Origin: Xanthobacteraceae bacterium
GTDB taxonomy: Bacteria; Pseudomonadota; Alphaproteobacteria; Rhizobiales; Xanthobacteraceae
DNA: 7,609 bases
Reading direction: 5' to 3'
Assembly (NCBI GenBank): GCA_030037185.1
Contig: JASHRR010000982.1
Span: 1-7,609 of the forward strand
In this document: one piece after another, positions 7,083 through 7,609 of the stretch
Layout of the letters: each line of letters begins with the position of its first letter
Position numbering within the stretch: the first letter of the stretch is position 1
Made by a program: the position numbers and the translations under genes
Notes under the pieces: model-generated
Told to the model about the DNA's origin: nothing
Databases searched by the model: none
The model's input: only the letters and a program-made list of their open reading frames with translations

Positions 7083-7609
7083 ATGCCCATCAGGACCTAC
7101 GACTACATCATCGTCGGCGCCGGCTCGGCAGGCTGCGTGCTGGCCAACCGGCTCTCCGAGAATGACGGCGCCCAGATCCTCCTGCTCGAGGCCGGCGGGC
7201 GCGACTGGCATCCCTACATTCATGTTCCGCTCGGCATGGGCAAGCTCCATGAGCGAGGCATGTTCGACTGGGGTTTCGTGACCGAGCCGGAGCCCAACCT
7301 CAATGGCCGCTCCATCGAGGCGAGCCGCGGCAAGGTGGTCGGGGGATCGTCGTCGATCAACGTGATGGCCTATACGCGCGGGCATCCGGGTGATTTCGAT
7401 CGCTGGGCGCAAAAGGGAGCAACCGGCTGGTCCTATGCGGACGTGCTGCCCTATTTCAGGCGCTGCGAAACCTTTGCCGGCGGCGCCAACGCCTGGCGCG
7501 GCGGCACGGGCCCGCTTGGAACCGAGTTCGCCAGGACCACCGACCCTCTCTATCCGGCCTGGATCGAGGCCGCCAAAGCCGCCGGCATCCCGCACACGGC
7601 AGATTACAA
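7083..7609 (+). CDS. GMC family FAD-dependent oxidoreductase, N-terminal part (cut by window end)
   Basis: Only the first 175 codons and two bases are present; the frame is open to the window edge, and relatives are roughly 530-560 residues long. The family (choline dehydrogenase, alcohol dehydrogenases, glucose oxidase) oxidises alcohol groups using FAD. The Rossmann motif is GAGSAG (12-17), with E36 in LLEAGG as the expected adenosine-ribose ligand. Residues 83-106, starting [11 protein letters not shown], fit GMC signature 1 position by position, including N93, Y97, G100 and D106. [10 protein letters not shown] (116-125) is another family hallmark. The ATG at 7083 places the dinucleotide fold at the normal distance from the N-terminus, although its ribosome site (AGAAG, 7075-7079) is modest. 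It probably shares a transcript with the dioxygenase. The catalytic His and signature 2 lie outside the window, so choline specificity cannot be claimed. Confidence 0.94.
   Translation, partial: MPIRTYDYIIVGAGSAGCVLANRLSENDGAQILLLEAGGRDWHPYIHVPLGMGKLHERGMFDWGFVTEPEPNLNGRSIEASRGKVVGGSSSINVMAYTRGHPGDFDRWAQKGATGWSYADVLPYFRRCETFAGGANAWRGGTGPLGTEFARTTDPLYPAWIEAAKAAGIPHTADY

Noticed and set aside
6858..7595. Minus-strand open frame of 245 codons opposite the GMC gene
   Set aside because: The plus strand encodes an unmistakable FAD-binding fold and GMC signature; this frame is a shadow.

Overview
The window looks like ordinary chromosomal DNA from a GC-rich alphaproteobacterium. The best guess is a Bradyrhizobium/Rhodopseudomonas-like member of the Rhizobiales. 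The reasons are a strong G/C preference at third codon positions, a 180-kDa class NAD-glutamate dehydrogenase, and a TauD/TfdA dioxygenase next to a GMC flavoprotein. The genus is inferred from protein flavour and is not proven by the sequence.

Layout. (1) Positions 39-779, minus strand: an AhpD-fold, peroxidase-related protein with an intact CxxC...H site. The best-supported start is a GTG behind a good Shine-Dalgarno sequence. (2) Positions 780-967: a divergent intergenic region with a 16-bp imperfect dyad and a small GC hairpin but no convincing core promoter. (3) Positions 968-5872, plus strand: a complete, uninterrupted 1634-residue NAD-specific glutamate dehydrogenase filling almost two thirds of the window. 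(4) Positions 5873-6129: a gene-free spacer. Its first half holds strong GC-rich inverted repeats, probably a 3'-end structure for the dehydrogenase mRNA. Its second half holds short palindromes and a direct repeat in front of the next gene. (5) Positions 6130-6996, plus strand: a TauD/TfdA-type Fe(II)/2-oxoglutarate dioxygenase with all expected metal and co-substrate residues. (6) Positions 7083 to the window end, plus strand: the N-terminal 175 codons of a GMC-family FAD oxidoreductase, cut by the window edge.

How they fit together. The glutamate dehydrogenase deaminates glutamate to 2-oxoglutarate and ammonium with NAD+, joining amino-acid catabolism to the TCA cycle. The dioxygenase and the GMC oxidoreductase lie on the same strand 86 bp apart and probably form the start of a small catabolic operon, in which an oxygenase and an alcohol oxidase/dehydrogenase act on an unidentified organic substrate. 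The AhpD-like gene is transcribed away from the dehydrogenase; any functional link rests only on the shared intergenic region.

I saw no tRNA, rRNA, CRISPR array, insertion sequence, phage gene or defence system, and no gene with clearly foreign composition. The items worth a second look are small regulatory-scale structures and two enzymes of unknown substrate, not a new multi-gene system.
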